Assembly (NCBI RefSeq): GCF_900177645.1
Contig: NZ_FXAO01000006.1
Coordinates: 1 to 64,000, forward strand
Source: Arenibacter troitsensis
GTDB lineage: Bacteria > Bacteroidota > Bacteroidia > Flavobacteriales > Flavobacteriaceae
DNA length: 64,000 bases
Direction: 5' to 3'
Position numbers and translations under genes: made by a program. Under the pieces are notes generated by a model that was not told where the DNA came from, made no database searches, and worked only from the letters and a program-made list of their open reading frames with translations. Each line of letters begins with the position of its first letter. Within the stretch, counting starts at the first letter, position 1. This document shows, piece after piece, positions 17,388-25,240 of the stretch.

Positions 17388-18632
17388 TCAAAAGTATAAG
17401 ACAAAATTGTGTAGTCCGTTTTCATAGCAATACTCTAACCGAATATGGTATGCCGAACATATTTTATTAATAATTGATAGCCCCAAGCCCAGCGAATTTT
17501 TATTTGATCTATTAAACCTTTTAAACTGATTGACATCTATTGTGGCTTGATTTCCGCTATTTGAAAACCTAATACAATTTGGCATAGTAATTATATGTAT
17601 AATGCCATTTGTATTATTATGTTTAATGGCGTTTCTTATCAAATTTGACACTAAAATCACTACAAGATCAGGATTAATCTCAAAGTGAATAGGATGACTT
17701 AATTCCGTTGTAATCTTAAACCCATTAAGCTCAATTACTTCTATATAGTGCTGAACTTGGTTCCTAACTACTTCAGTAACATCTATTTTCTCTGAATTAT
17801 CATATGCACCGGATTCAATTTTAGCCAATAAGGTTAGACCGTGATTTATCTTGGATAACCGCAGGCAACTATTGTATATTGATTTTAACGGCTTTAACTC
17901 TACCTCGGTAAGGCTTTCAGACTGCAGAAGAATTTCACATTTGTTACGGATTATGGCCAAAGGCGTCTGGATCTCATGCGCGGCATTCTCGGTAAATTCT
18001 TTAAGATTGAGGTAATCATAATGAATTTTTTTAATCATTGTGTTCAACATACTGTTGAGCTGGTTGAATTCTTGAGTATTAGTCCTGCTGAAATCTATAG
18101 ACCGAGTACTTCCCAGTTCATAATTCTTAAGGGTGACAAGTGTTTCCTTGAACGGCCTCCACAAACCTCTTGAAATAAAAAGGTTACCAAGCAAAAGAAA
18201 AGACAACAACCCTAAAAAAACCAATAACATGGGCTTTAATATCTCTACAACCAAGAGATTAGATTCGATCAAGGACTTGAAGATGGAGATATCATAATAA
18301 ACGGCACCTATTTTACGAATGACATTTAATTTTCTATAGGCGTGGAATTCGTCATCTATGATATCATATACTATGGTATCTGAGAATATTAAATTATCAA
18401 CTTCCTCTTTGTTCTTGGTGATCTTAATAATTTGCTCATAGTTGTTCAATGCTTCTAGAGGAACATCATTGACCAATTGTGTCGTGGCAATTTCTTCCCT
18501 ATTTACGAGAAAATCATTAATATCATTATCAATAACATTATTAAAATTAATGAGGATAATAAAACCGGCAACGGCAAAAAAGAGCAACGAAGCCAAAGCA
18601 TAATAGAGCGATGTTTTAACTAATAATTTCAA
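17388..18632 (-). CDS. Sensor histidine kinase
   Basis: 414 residues. Two membrane helices (about 8-30 and 133-153) flank a periplasmic sensor of about 100 residues. The H-box ENAAHEIQTPLAI places the phospho-accepting His at 219; the N-box is NLIRNAIKHNN, and the G-box is NSLGLGLSIINK. The usual HAMP domain is replaced by a short linker. The start is TTG at 18632, overlapping the TGA of the response regulator (TTGA), which indicates translational coupling. The pair precedes the phytase genes, so the inferred job is control of phytate dephosphorylation. The signal (phosphate, phytate or another) is not visible. Confidence 0.9.
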   Translation of the reverse strand: MKLLVKTSLYYALASLLFFAVAGFIILINFNNVIDNDINDFLVNREEIATTQLVNDVPLEALNNYEQIIKITKNKEEVDNLIFSDTIVYDIIDDEFHAYRKLNVIRKIGAVYYDISIFKSLIESNLLVVEILKPMLLVFLGLLSFLLLGNLFISRGLWRPFKETLVTLKNYELGSTRSIDFSRTNTQEFNQLNSMLNTMIKKIHYDYLNLKEFTENAAHEIQTPLAIIRNKCEILLQSESLTEVELKPLKSIYNSCLRLSKINHGLTLLAKIESGAYDNSEKIDVTEVVRNQVQHYIEVIELNGFKITTELSHPIHFEINPDLVVILVSNLIRNAIKHNNTNGIIHIITMPNCIRFSNSGNQATIDVNQFKRFNRSNKNSLGLGLSIINKICSAYHIRLEYCYENGLHNFVLYF

Positions 18633-19306
18633 ACTTTTTGGAATTTGTACCCTACGCCATAAATAGTAGAGAGATAATCGTTACCACCTGCATTGATTAT
18701 TTTTTTTCTGAGGTTTTTTATATGGCCATAAATAAAATCGAAAGAATCGAACATATCGGTATCATCTCCCCATAAATGCTCAACTATCGATTCCTTGGTT
18801 ATGACCCGATTTTCATTACTTATAAAATAAAGTAACATTTGATACTCTTTTTGGGTTAGGGCAATGTTTGTATTGTTTACTGCAACTTCATGGGAAACAG
18901 TATTTATTCTAATGTCTCCAAAGTCTATAGTATTATTGCCGTGAAACTGTTTTCTTCTAATTATTGATTTTATTCTGGCATTTAGTTCGTTAAAATCGAA
19001 AGGTTTAGTAAGATAATCATCAGCTCCTAGATCCAAGGCAGAGATTTTGTCATCAATTGCTCCATGGGCACTTAGAATAATGACACCTGTATCTCTATTT
19101 ATTTTTTTAAGATATTCCAAAACTTCAAGGCCAGTGCCATCGGGAAGGCCAATATCTAAAATAATAGTGTCGTATTCATGCATATATACTTTTTCTTTGG
19201 CCATTGAAGCTGTGGATACGGCCTCGCATAAAAAATTTTCCCCTTTAAGGAATTCGATTAAGTCATCCTGAACCTCCTGTTCGTCCTCGATAATTAATAA
19301 TTTCAT
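18629..19306 (-). CDS. OmpR/PhoB-family response regulator
   Basis: 225 residues. Receiver domain with acidic pair EDE near residue 8, phospho-acceptor Asp51 (TIILDIGLPDGTG) and the conserved Lys near 101 (LTKPFDFNEL). The winged-helix DNA-binding domain covers about 128-225 (ALTQKEYQMLLYFISNENRVITKESIVEHLWGDD, HIKNLRKKI, IYGVGYKF). This family binds direct repeats with 11-bp period, exactly what is found at 17361-17379 and 23284-23302. It is the first gene of the regulator-kinase-phytase cluster, and its own upstream region shows no copy of the repeat. Confidence 0.93.
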   Translation of the reverse strand: MKLLIIEDEQEVQDDLIEFLKGENFLCEAVSTASMAKEKVYMHEYDTIILDIGLPDGTGLEVLEYLKKINRDTGVIILSAHGAIDDKISALDLGADDYLTKPFDFNELNARIKSIIRRKQFHGNNTIDFGDIRINTVSHEVAVNNTNIALTQKEYQMLLYFISNENRVITKESIVEHLWGDDTDMFDSFDFIYGHIKNLRKKIINAGGNDYLSTIYGVGYKFQKV

Positions 19307-19386
19307 ACTAGCTGGTTACCTGTTATTTTTATTTTATGATATCTAGAAAAGTATAAAATTTTTCTACCCTTATATATCATAATTAC

Positions 19387-19416
19387 GAAAAAAAAGGCTA
19401 GACATACATCTAGCCT
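19387..19416 (-). terminator. Intrinsic terminator after the purple acid phosphatase gene
   Basis: On the minus strand: 8-bp perfect stem AGGCTAGA/TCTAGCCT with a 6-nt loop, followed by eight T residues. It separates the receptor-phosphatase transcript from the downstream regulator genes, 29 bp after the stop. Confidence 0.85.
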
Positions 19417-19444
19417 CTTGGTCACTGACATAACTAATTAAACT

Positions 19445-20437
19445 TCACTCCTTTTTTATTTCCGTGGTGTAGATTACATTGCCCTTATAATTTATGACTT
19501 GTACCAACATATTACCTTTGGTTATAGAAACCGCCATAAACCCCTGAACAGAGGCGGCAAACCTGGATATACCATCTATCATGCCCGTTGCCCTAACTTC
19601 AGAACCTGCTCCTGAAATAAAATGATGGGTCTTTCCTTTGGGCTTAATATGTTGCAAATCATGCTCATGTCCGGCAAAATATACATCTGCATTACTCCTC
19701 TGCAAAATGGGTTGCAGTGAATTTCTTATTTGTTCCGTGTCCTCCATTCGTTTACCCCCGGAATATAATGGATGATGGCCCGAAAAAATTGTCCAGTCCG
19801 CTATTGGCTTAACGGTCATAATACTATCTATCCATTTTATCTGTTGCGTAGAATCCTGTGACTTAACATTAACATAGGTCTCTTCCGTATAATATTTCCT
19901 TTCAAGCGGACAGGTATCCAAAAACAAAAATTGCACATTCAATCCAGTGTCTTCATCTTTAAAGCCGTACTCATAATATCGTGATGGCATGTGCCACCTC
20001 TGGCTTTTGTTGGTGTAGTCTATTTGGGCCTGGGGGTTTCCCCTATAATCGTGATTGCCCAGCACAACATACCACGGAATTTCCAGATGGTATCCTGTAT
20101 AAATATTTTCAAAGGAAGCCCCCCAATTGGGGTCGTCTATACTTGCAACACCATTGGGGTAAAAATTATCTCCCAAGGCAATGACAAATTCCGCATCCAA
20201 TGTTTTGGCTGCTTCTTCCATTCTATCGGCCACCAATTGCTGGTTGTAATCCCCTTTTCTTCCCCAATCCCCAATTACTAGAAAGTGTAAAGCATCCTTC
20301 AAAACCAATAGATTATCTGTTACTTTGTAGCTATCGCCCAAAGGCTCCTCCTTGCCATCTAATTTTGTTGCAACACAACCATAACCAACAAGGAACAGTA
20401 GAAATATCGCTCCAACCTTATTCCATATGCTTTTCAT
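19445..20437 (-). CDS. Purple (tartrate-resistant type) acid phosphatase, lipoprotein
   Basis: Binuclear-metal phosphomonoesterase. 330 residues with a lipoprotein signal (AIFLLFLVGYGC). All five metallophosphatase blocks are present: FLVIGDWGRKGDYN, IALGDNFYPNG, VVLGNHDYRGN, IFSGHHPLYSGG and YFAGHEHDLQHI. The GDNFYPNG and SGHHPLYS blocks are those of tartrate-resistant acid phosphatases (ACP5 type). It follows the TonB receptor gene by 32 bp and is closed by a terminator, so the two form an operon. The inferred role is removal of phosphate from phytate intermediates at the cell surface or in the periplasm. Confidence 0.9.
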   Translation of the reverse strand: MKSIWNKVGAIFLLFLVGYGCVATKLDGKEEPLGDSYKVTDNLLVLKDALHFLVIGDWGRKGDYNQQLVADRMEEAAKTLDAEFVIALGDNFYPNGVASIDDPNWGASFENIYTGYHLEIPWYVVLGNHDYRGNPQAQIDYTNKSQRWHMPSRYYEYGFKDEDTGLNVQFLFLDTCPLERKYYTEETYVNVKSQDSTQQIKWIDSIMTVKPIADWTIFSGHHPLYSGGKRMEDTEQIRNSLQPILQRSNADVYFAGHEHDLQHIKPKGKTHHFISGAGSEVRATGMIDGISRFAASVQGFMAVSITKGNMLVQVINYKGNVIYTTEIKKE

Positions 20438-20469
20438 TGAATGACAAATTAAAATGGCAGATAATATGG

Positions 20470-23235
20470 TTAGAAATTAAACCTTATACCCAACCTACCC
20501 CAAGAACCATATCTTGTCCTAAAACTGGGCGTATTTTTGGTATTGTAAAATTCCCTTTCGTCCTCATCGGTTAGGTTAACCAACTCCAGAAAAGCCGTTA
20601 ATTTATTTTTACTAAAGGTTTGGCTCATGGAAAAGTCCCACTGATGTCTACTTTCCACATTGATTATATCCCCACCATCAAACTCATTGATATAAGACCC
20701 ATTATAATTGAATGACAATCTTGCCTTAAACCCACCAATATTATAGGCGAGGGCAGCATTACCAATATTGTCCGCTTGCCCGGGCAAGTCTATCTCACTT
20801 AGATCTGCACCTTGTGCAAAATTGGCCACATTGGCTTCCGATGCCGTGTGGGTATAATTTAAATACACTACAAGCCCCTTTAGAACGCCCGGCAAAAAGC
20901 TTAAATTTTGTTGATATCCAATTTCAAAACCCAATAGGGAGGCATCATCACCATTAACGGATTGGGTAACCTCTACGTCCGGAATACCCCTAAAGGTCTG
21001 ATCCGTAGTTTGCTGGTAAATAAAATCATTTAATTTTTTATAAAAAACGCCTCCAGACAATAGTCCCAAAGTACCAAAATAGTGCTCCCCATAAATATCG
21101 AGATTCGTAGCCCTTACCGGTTTAAGATCCGGATTAAAAATTGATGCCTCTTCCCCGTTAAAAGTTGCTCCCTGAACAAGATCTTGGAAATTAGGTCTGG
21201 AATAGGATTTAGTGATGGAGGCACGCAAAATATCGTTATCGCTTATGTTGTATTTTAGATGAAACATAGGCAATAGAAATCCATAGTCATTGGTCCCACT
21301 TACCGCTATTGCTTCCTCTGTATCCTCGTCCCATTGTCCTGAGGCATAATCAAAATTTGTTTTTTCATACCTTACCCCAGCCAGAAGCATAAGTCTGTTC
21401 AATTGTATTTTTGCCTGAACATAACCGGCAAACACATTTTCCGTTGCCTTGTATTCTTGTAAGGCCTTTTCCTCGGCCGCTTTAATAAAATCGGACTCGA
21501 AATCCCCTATATTATTGTTGAAATAGGTATTGAATTCATTTCTATCAGTGAAAGGTCCTACCTCTTGATTGAATTCCCCATCCATAAAACTGGAATAAAC
21601 ATGGTTATCTGCAAAATCGCTCAAAAAAAGATCATCATCTCCTTCATACCCATAACTCTCAAATTTATCTACTATAAAACGTTTGTCCTTAAACCTAAGC
21701 TTGCCCCCCATTTTAAGCTCGCCCTGGTTTTCAGATATATGCAACGGAAAAGCGGCATTTATTTTAGCGGTCGTATTATGGTCTTTTGCAGTTGTTACCT
21801 CATTTTCCCACTCATCCAATCCCAAAAGAGCTGCATTGCCTACCTGGGCATTTTGCCCATCATAGGTAAAACTATTGAGCTTTGGACTAAAACGATCGGA
21901 AATGTTCAGGCTCCATGTTACATCCTCTGCGTTTTCAAACACAGATTTTTCGTTTGCCTCAGTTTTCTGAAATGCCTCTGAATAGGCTATTTCATAATCC
22001 AATATTACCTTGGCGCCAGAATAGTTTCCTCCAAGGTTGAAGCTGTATACTCCCTGATTCTCTGGACGATATTTGAGTTCCTTGGAAATTCCGTATTCCA
22101 AGACATCATCATCTTCCTCAGATTCCAATTTAAGCCTTCTTCTTTGCTCCACTTCCCTCAATTCACTATATAATGTCCTGAAATAGATCTGACTTTTGTC
22201 ACTGAATTTATAATCCAATGTAGCATTGGCCCCTATGCGCTTTCTTGAAACCTCATAACTGGTAATTTCCAACTCATCCAATCCTTCCGGATTGTCCTTA
22301 TCCCAACCATCAAAAGTATATCTCTCCGAAAATTTTTCACTAGGGGCATAACTACCCCCAACTATAAACCCAAACTTGTCATTATTGGTTCGTTTGCTCA
22401 GGGTAACATTCCCTTGAGCAGTGGTCTTCTCCGAAGAATTGTTGTACTCGCCACCTAGGGAACCGGAAACCTCCAATTGTTTTTTATAGGCTGTTGGGGT
22501 TTTTAGGTTGACAGAACCTCCCACTGCATCCCCATCCATATCTGGAGTAATGGATTTTGTTATTTCTATTGACGCCAACTGATTGGAAGGTATGGCATCC
22601 AATGCCACAAATCGGGAATCCCCCTCAGGCGAAGGAATTTGTTCACCATTTATGCTAATGTTGGTGAATTGTGGAGCCAATCCACGCACTAATATAAAAC
22701 GGCCATCACCTTCATCGCGCTGAAGGTTCACCCCTGTTACCCTTTGAAGGGATTCCGCTGAATTCTGATCGGGAAATTTTCCCATTTGATCTGAAGAAAC
22801 AACATTTTTCAGGTTATCGGCAGATTTTTGTTGGTTCAGTGCCTTTATTTGTCCATCCAAGGAGCCTGCCAAGATTATTTCGTTTAATTGGGTCGCTTCC
22901 ATTTCGAGTTCAAAATTGACCACTTTGGTTTCCCCTGCATTAATCTCCACGTTAATAGTCTTTGTCTTTTCACCGATATAACTCACTTCAATTTCCAAGT
23001 TACCGGCGTTAACGGCAAGGGAATATTCACCGTCAAAATTCGTAGTTGTACCAGTATATGTACCTACAATTCTAATATTTGCGCCGGGCAAAGGATTTTG
23101 TGAATCCAGATCCTTTACCGTGCCCCTAATTAACCCCTTGTTTTGAGACTGGGAATAAGCCAAATGGAAAGAACCAAACATACCGGTTAACAATAGAATT
23201 AAGAATATCCTAATATTAAAGTACTTAGATTTCAT
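20470..23235 (-). CDS. TonB-dependent receptor (no SusD partner), phytate-associated
   Basis: 921 residues from the ATG at 23235; the open frame extends 25 codons further but lacks signal character. Signal peptide (IFLILLLTGMFGSFHLAYSQ), CarboxypepD_reg-like domain (about 35-120: LIRGTVKDLDSQNPLPGANI), TonB plug (about 140-260: MGKFPDQNSAESLQRVTGVNL, RDEGDGRFILVRGLAPQFTN, DMDGDAVGGSVNLKTP), then a beta-barrel ending in aromatic RLGIRFNF. The plug is of the TonB-Xanth-Caul subtype, not SusC. Co-transcribed with a purple acid phosphatase and sharing a promoter element with the phytase transcript, it is inferred to import inositol phosphates or phytate-metal complexes. Confidence 0.88.
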   Translation of the reverse strand: MKSKYFNIRIFLILLLTGMFGSFHLAYSQSQNKGLIRGTVKDLDSQNPLPGANIRIVGTYTGTTTNFDGEYSLAVNAGNLEIEVSYIGEKTKTINVEINAGETKVVNFELEMEATQLNEIILAGSLDGQIKALNQQKSADNLKNVVSSDQMGKFPDQNSAESLQRVTGVNLQRDEGDGRFILVRGLAPQFTNISINGEQIPSPEGDSRFVALDAIPSNQLASIEITKSITPDMDGDAVGGSVNLKTPTAYKKQLEVSGSLGGEYNNSSEKTTAQGNVTLSKRTNNDKFGFIVGGSYAPSEKFSERYTFDGWDKDNPEGLDELEITSYEVSRKRIGANATLDYKFSDKSQIYFRTLYSELREVEQRRRLKLESEEDDDVLEYGISKELKYRPENQGVYSFNLGGNYSGAKVILDYEIAYSEAFQKTEANEKSVFENAEDVTWSLNISDRFSPKLNSFTYDGQNAQVGNAALLGLDEWENEVTTAKDHNTTAKINAAFPLHISENQGELKMGGKLRFKDKRFIVDKFESYGYEGDDDLFLSDFADNHVYSSFMDGEFNQEVGPFTDRNEFNTYFNNNIGDFESDFIKAAEEKALQEYKATENVFAGYVQAKIQLNRLMLLAGVRYEKTNFDYASGQWDEDTEEAIAVSGTNDYGFLLPMFHLKYNISDNDILRASITKSYSRPNFQDLVQGATFNGEEASIFNPDLKPVRATNLDIYGEHYFGTLGLLSGGVFYKKLNDFIYQQTTDQTFRGIPDVEVTQSVNGDDASLLGFEIGYQQNLSFLPGVLKGLVVYLNYTHTASEANVANFAQGADLSEIDLPGQADNIGNAALAYNIGGFKARLSFNYNGSYINEFDGGDIINVESRHQWDFSMSQTFSKNKLTAFLELVNLTDEDEREFYNTKNTPSFRTRYGSWGRLGIRFNF

Positions 23236-23269
23236 TTTTATTGATTTTAGTTGGTTGATATTTAGAATA

Positions 23270-23302
23270 TAAAAATAGGTTTCAATTCTGTTTAAAATCT
23301 GT
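23270..23302 (-). promoter_or_regulatory. Response-regulator direct repeat plus -7 box ahead of the TonB receptor
   Basis: Minus strand: ACAGATT-N4-ACAGAATT (23284-23302), 6 nt, then TATTTTTA (23270-23277), 35 bp before the ATG. Identical repeat, spacing and -7 layout to the site at 17347-17379. Confidence 0.62.
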
Positions 23303-23451
23303 ACTGCCAATATTACTAAGTTATTGTTAAGTACATTTTGCCGATAGGTAATATTTGCGTAAACAAATTAGTTCAATAATGGGTCAAACTAGGGAGGGAG
23401 ACAAATGAACTAGATCAGAGTAAAGATCTTTGTAAACTTCAAAAAATTTAA

Positions 23452-23700
23452 CGGCTGTCTTTTCATCAAACCTTAAACGAATTTAAGTACATTCAACATA
23501 AAGATGAATTAACTTGCCATTATCCTGAATACAAGGCAAGAATTGCCCAATGCTCTACACAGCTGGTATACAAACTGCAGTGGTCCAATCGGATGCTTGA
23601 TTTTGACGTTCCAATAACTGTTCCCTATTTCCAAGACAAAGAATTGCATTTTAAGATAGGTACATATGCAGGAATCCCTAAAGCACTACCTTATCAATAA
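23452..23700 (+). pseudogene. Possible coding remnant, no start codon
   Basis: An open frame of 82 codons without a usable start, in an otherwise empty gap of about 690 bp (23236-23926). The translation looks protein-like (HYPEYKARIAQC, MLDFDVPITVPYFQDKEL, GTYAGIPKALPYQ then stop) but I do not recognise the family. A stop directly precedes it. It may be the C-terminal end of a decayed gene. The rest of the gap beyond this frame and the promoter at 23270-23302 shows nothing else I can support. Confidence 0.3.
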
Positions 23701-23926
23701 ATTATTATTTAAAAGGTGAAAAATTCCAGTCTAGAAAGTTAATCTCGGTTTCCCTTATACATCCCTGACAGCATTATTTCTTACCATAACAAAACAATTA
23801 ACATAGGACTATAATTGCAGCAAGGCATAGGTTGTGTTTCAAACACACCAAAGGTGGGAACGTCCATATCATAACTATACAATATATTTCCATACATTTT
23901 CAATGGTCCGTGAATTCCAATAAACC

Positions 23927-24946
23927 TTAACGCGAAGAAGCCCTTATAACCAGTTCTGGTTTAAAGACTTCCTTTCTAAATTCCAAAACGTTATTCTTGT
24001 TTTTTAAATGGCTCAATAAAATCCTGGCCGAGAGCATACCCATACTATATACCGGTTGCCAAACGGTAGATAATGGGGGCGTCATAAAAGAAGAATGGGG
24101 TTCATCATCAAATCCTAAAACAGAGACGTCCTCCGGAATTTTCAGACCCATTTTTTTGGCAATATGAATAGCAGAAATGGCGATTTTATCATTGTAGGCA
24201 AAAATGGCGTCCGGACAAATCTGGAGATCCAATAATTTTTTAGTGGCCTTTACAGCGTCTTTATGTGCAAACCCCGGAATATGAACAATATAATCACTAT
24301 TTATGGGAACCTTATTTTTTTCAAGAGCATCCAAATATCCCTGTAGCCTTTGTTCTGTAGTACTAAGGTTTAAAGGCCCGCCAAGGTGCGCTATGTTTTT
24401 ACAGCCCGTACCTATGAGGTACTCTACAGCCTGGAACGCCCCAAAATAATCATCTACCAACACTTTATCCGCCTCAAGCCCTGGACAGTCCCTATCAAAA
24501 ACCACTACGGGTATACCACTCTTTTGAAGCCTACGGAAATGATCAAAATCCTTGGTCTCGGATGAAGGTGCTACCAAGACCCCATCTATCTGGATCTTGG
24601 ACAACCTCTTTACAATGGTCAACTCTTCCTCGTAGGATTCGTTGGACAAACAAATCATAATGTTGTATTCGGAATCCACGATCACATCCTGTATCCCAGT
24701 AATTATTGCGGAAAAAAAATGTCCTGTAATTTCTGGCACGATCACCCCAATGGTATTGGACTTTTTCTGCAACAGGTTCAACGCTAAAAGATTGGGCTGA
24801 TAATCCAATGCCTCCGCCAGCGCCTTTACAGCATCCTTGGTTTCTTTTTTGATAGCTGGATGATCGTTCAATGCCCTGGACACGGTTGAGGGGGCTATTT
24901 TGAGCTCTCGTGCTATGTCCTTAATGGTAACGCGCCCTTTCTTCAT
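23927..24946 (-). CDS. LacI-family transcriptional regulator
   Basis: 339 residues. N-terminal helix-turn-helix (VTIKDIARELKIAPSTVSRALNDHP), hinge (NLLALNLLQKKSNTIGVIVP), then the periplasmic-binding-protein-like effector domain (FFSAIITGIQDVI, GVLVAPS, VVVFDRDCPG, LVDDYFGAFQAVEYLI, PDAIFAYNDKIAISAI, SVLGFDDEPHSSFMTPPLSTV). It is the only LacI protein in the window, and LacI-type palindromes lie before both the iol operon and the neighbouring susC. It is therefore inferred to respond to inositol or a derivative. No copy of the palindrome precedes its own gene. Confidence 0.93.
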   Translation of the reverse strand: MKKGRVTIKDIARELKIAPSTVSRALNDHPAIKKETKDAVKALAEALDYQPNLLALNLLQKKSNTIGVIVPEITGHFFSAIITGIQDVIVDSEYNIMICLSNESYEEELTIVKRLSKIQIDGVLVAPSSETKDFDHFRRLQKSGIPVVVFDRDCPGLEADKVLVDDYFGAFQAVEYLIGTGCKNIAHLGGPLNLSTTEQRLQGYLDALEKNKVPINSDYIVHIPGFAHKDAVKATKKLLDLQICPDAIFAYNDKIAISAIHIAKKMGLKIPEDVSVLGFDDEPHSSFMTPPLSTVWQPVYSMGMLSARILLSHLKNKNNVLEFRKEVFKPELVIRASSR

Positions 24947-25183
24947 AATAAGTCACTTTTTACAATCCTTACTTCCCTTATCATATTCATATTGATTATA
25001 AAATGCAGCCCTGTGGGCTCCAACCTACTCTAATTACAATAATAAGTACAAATTATGGAATTGAACATTAAAGACAAAGTACAACAAAATTTCTATATGG
25101 AAATAGGTAAAATGTACTCGACAAAAAAATCAGATATGAAATATAGCAACATTGATGATTAAGCCAATATCAACCCATAAAAG

Positions 25184-25214
25184 ATTAGGGCAGACAATAT
25201 ATTGTCTGCCCTAA
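25184..25214 (-). terminator. Strong hairpin after susD
   Basis: Perfect 30-nt dyad at 25185-25214 (arm TTAGGGCAGACAAT), 27 bp after the susD stop. The minus-strand tail is TCTTTTAT, a short T-rich run. The gap 24947-25240 holds nothing else that I can see. Confidence 0.75.
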
Positions 25215-25240
25215 ATTAAAATTTAATCTATTATATTTTT

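Noticed and set aside
21565-21981. 138-codon plus-strand frame inside the TonB receptor
   Set aside because: Antisense to the receptor barrel; composition is that of a shadow frame.
23765-23930. Minus-strand frame just after the LacI stop, reading FIGIHGPLKMYGN
   Set aside because: About 50 codons, cysteine-rich end, no family match and no support from neighbours; too weak to list as a gene.
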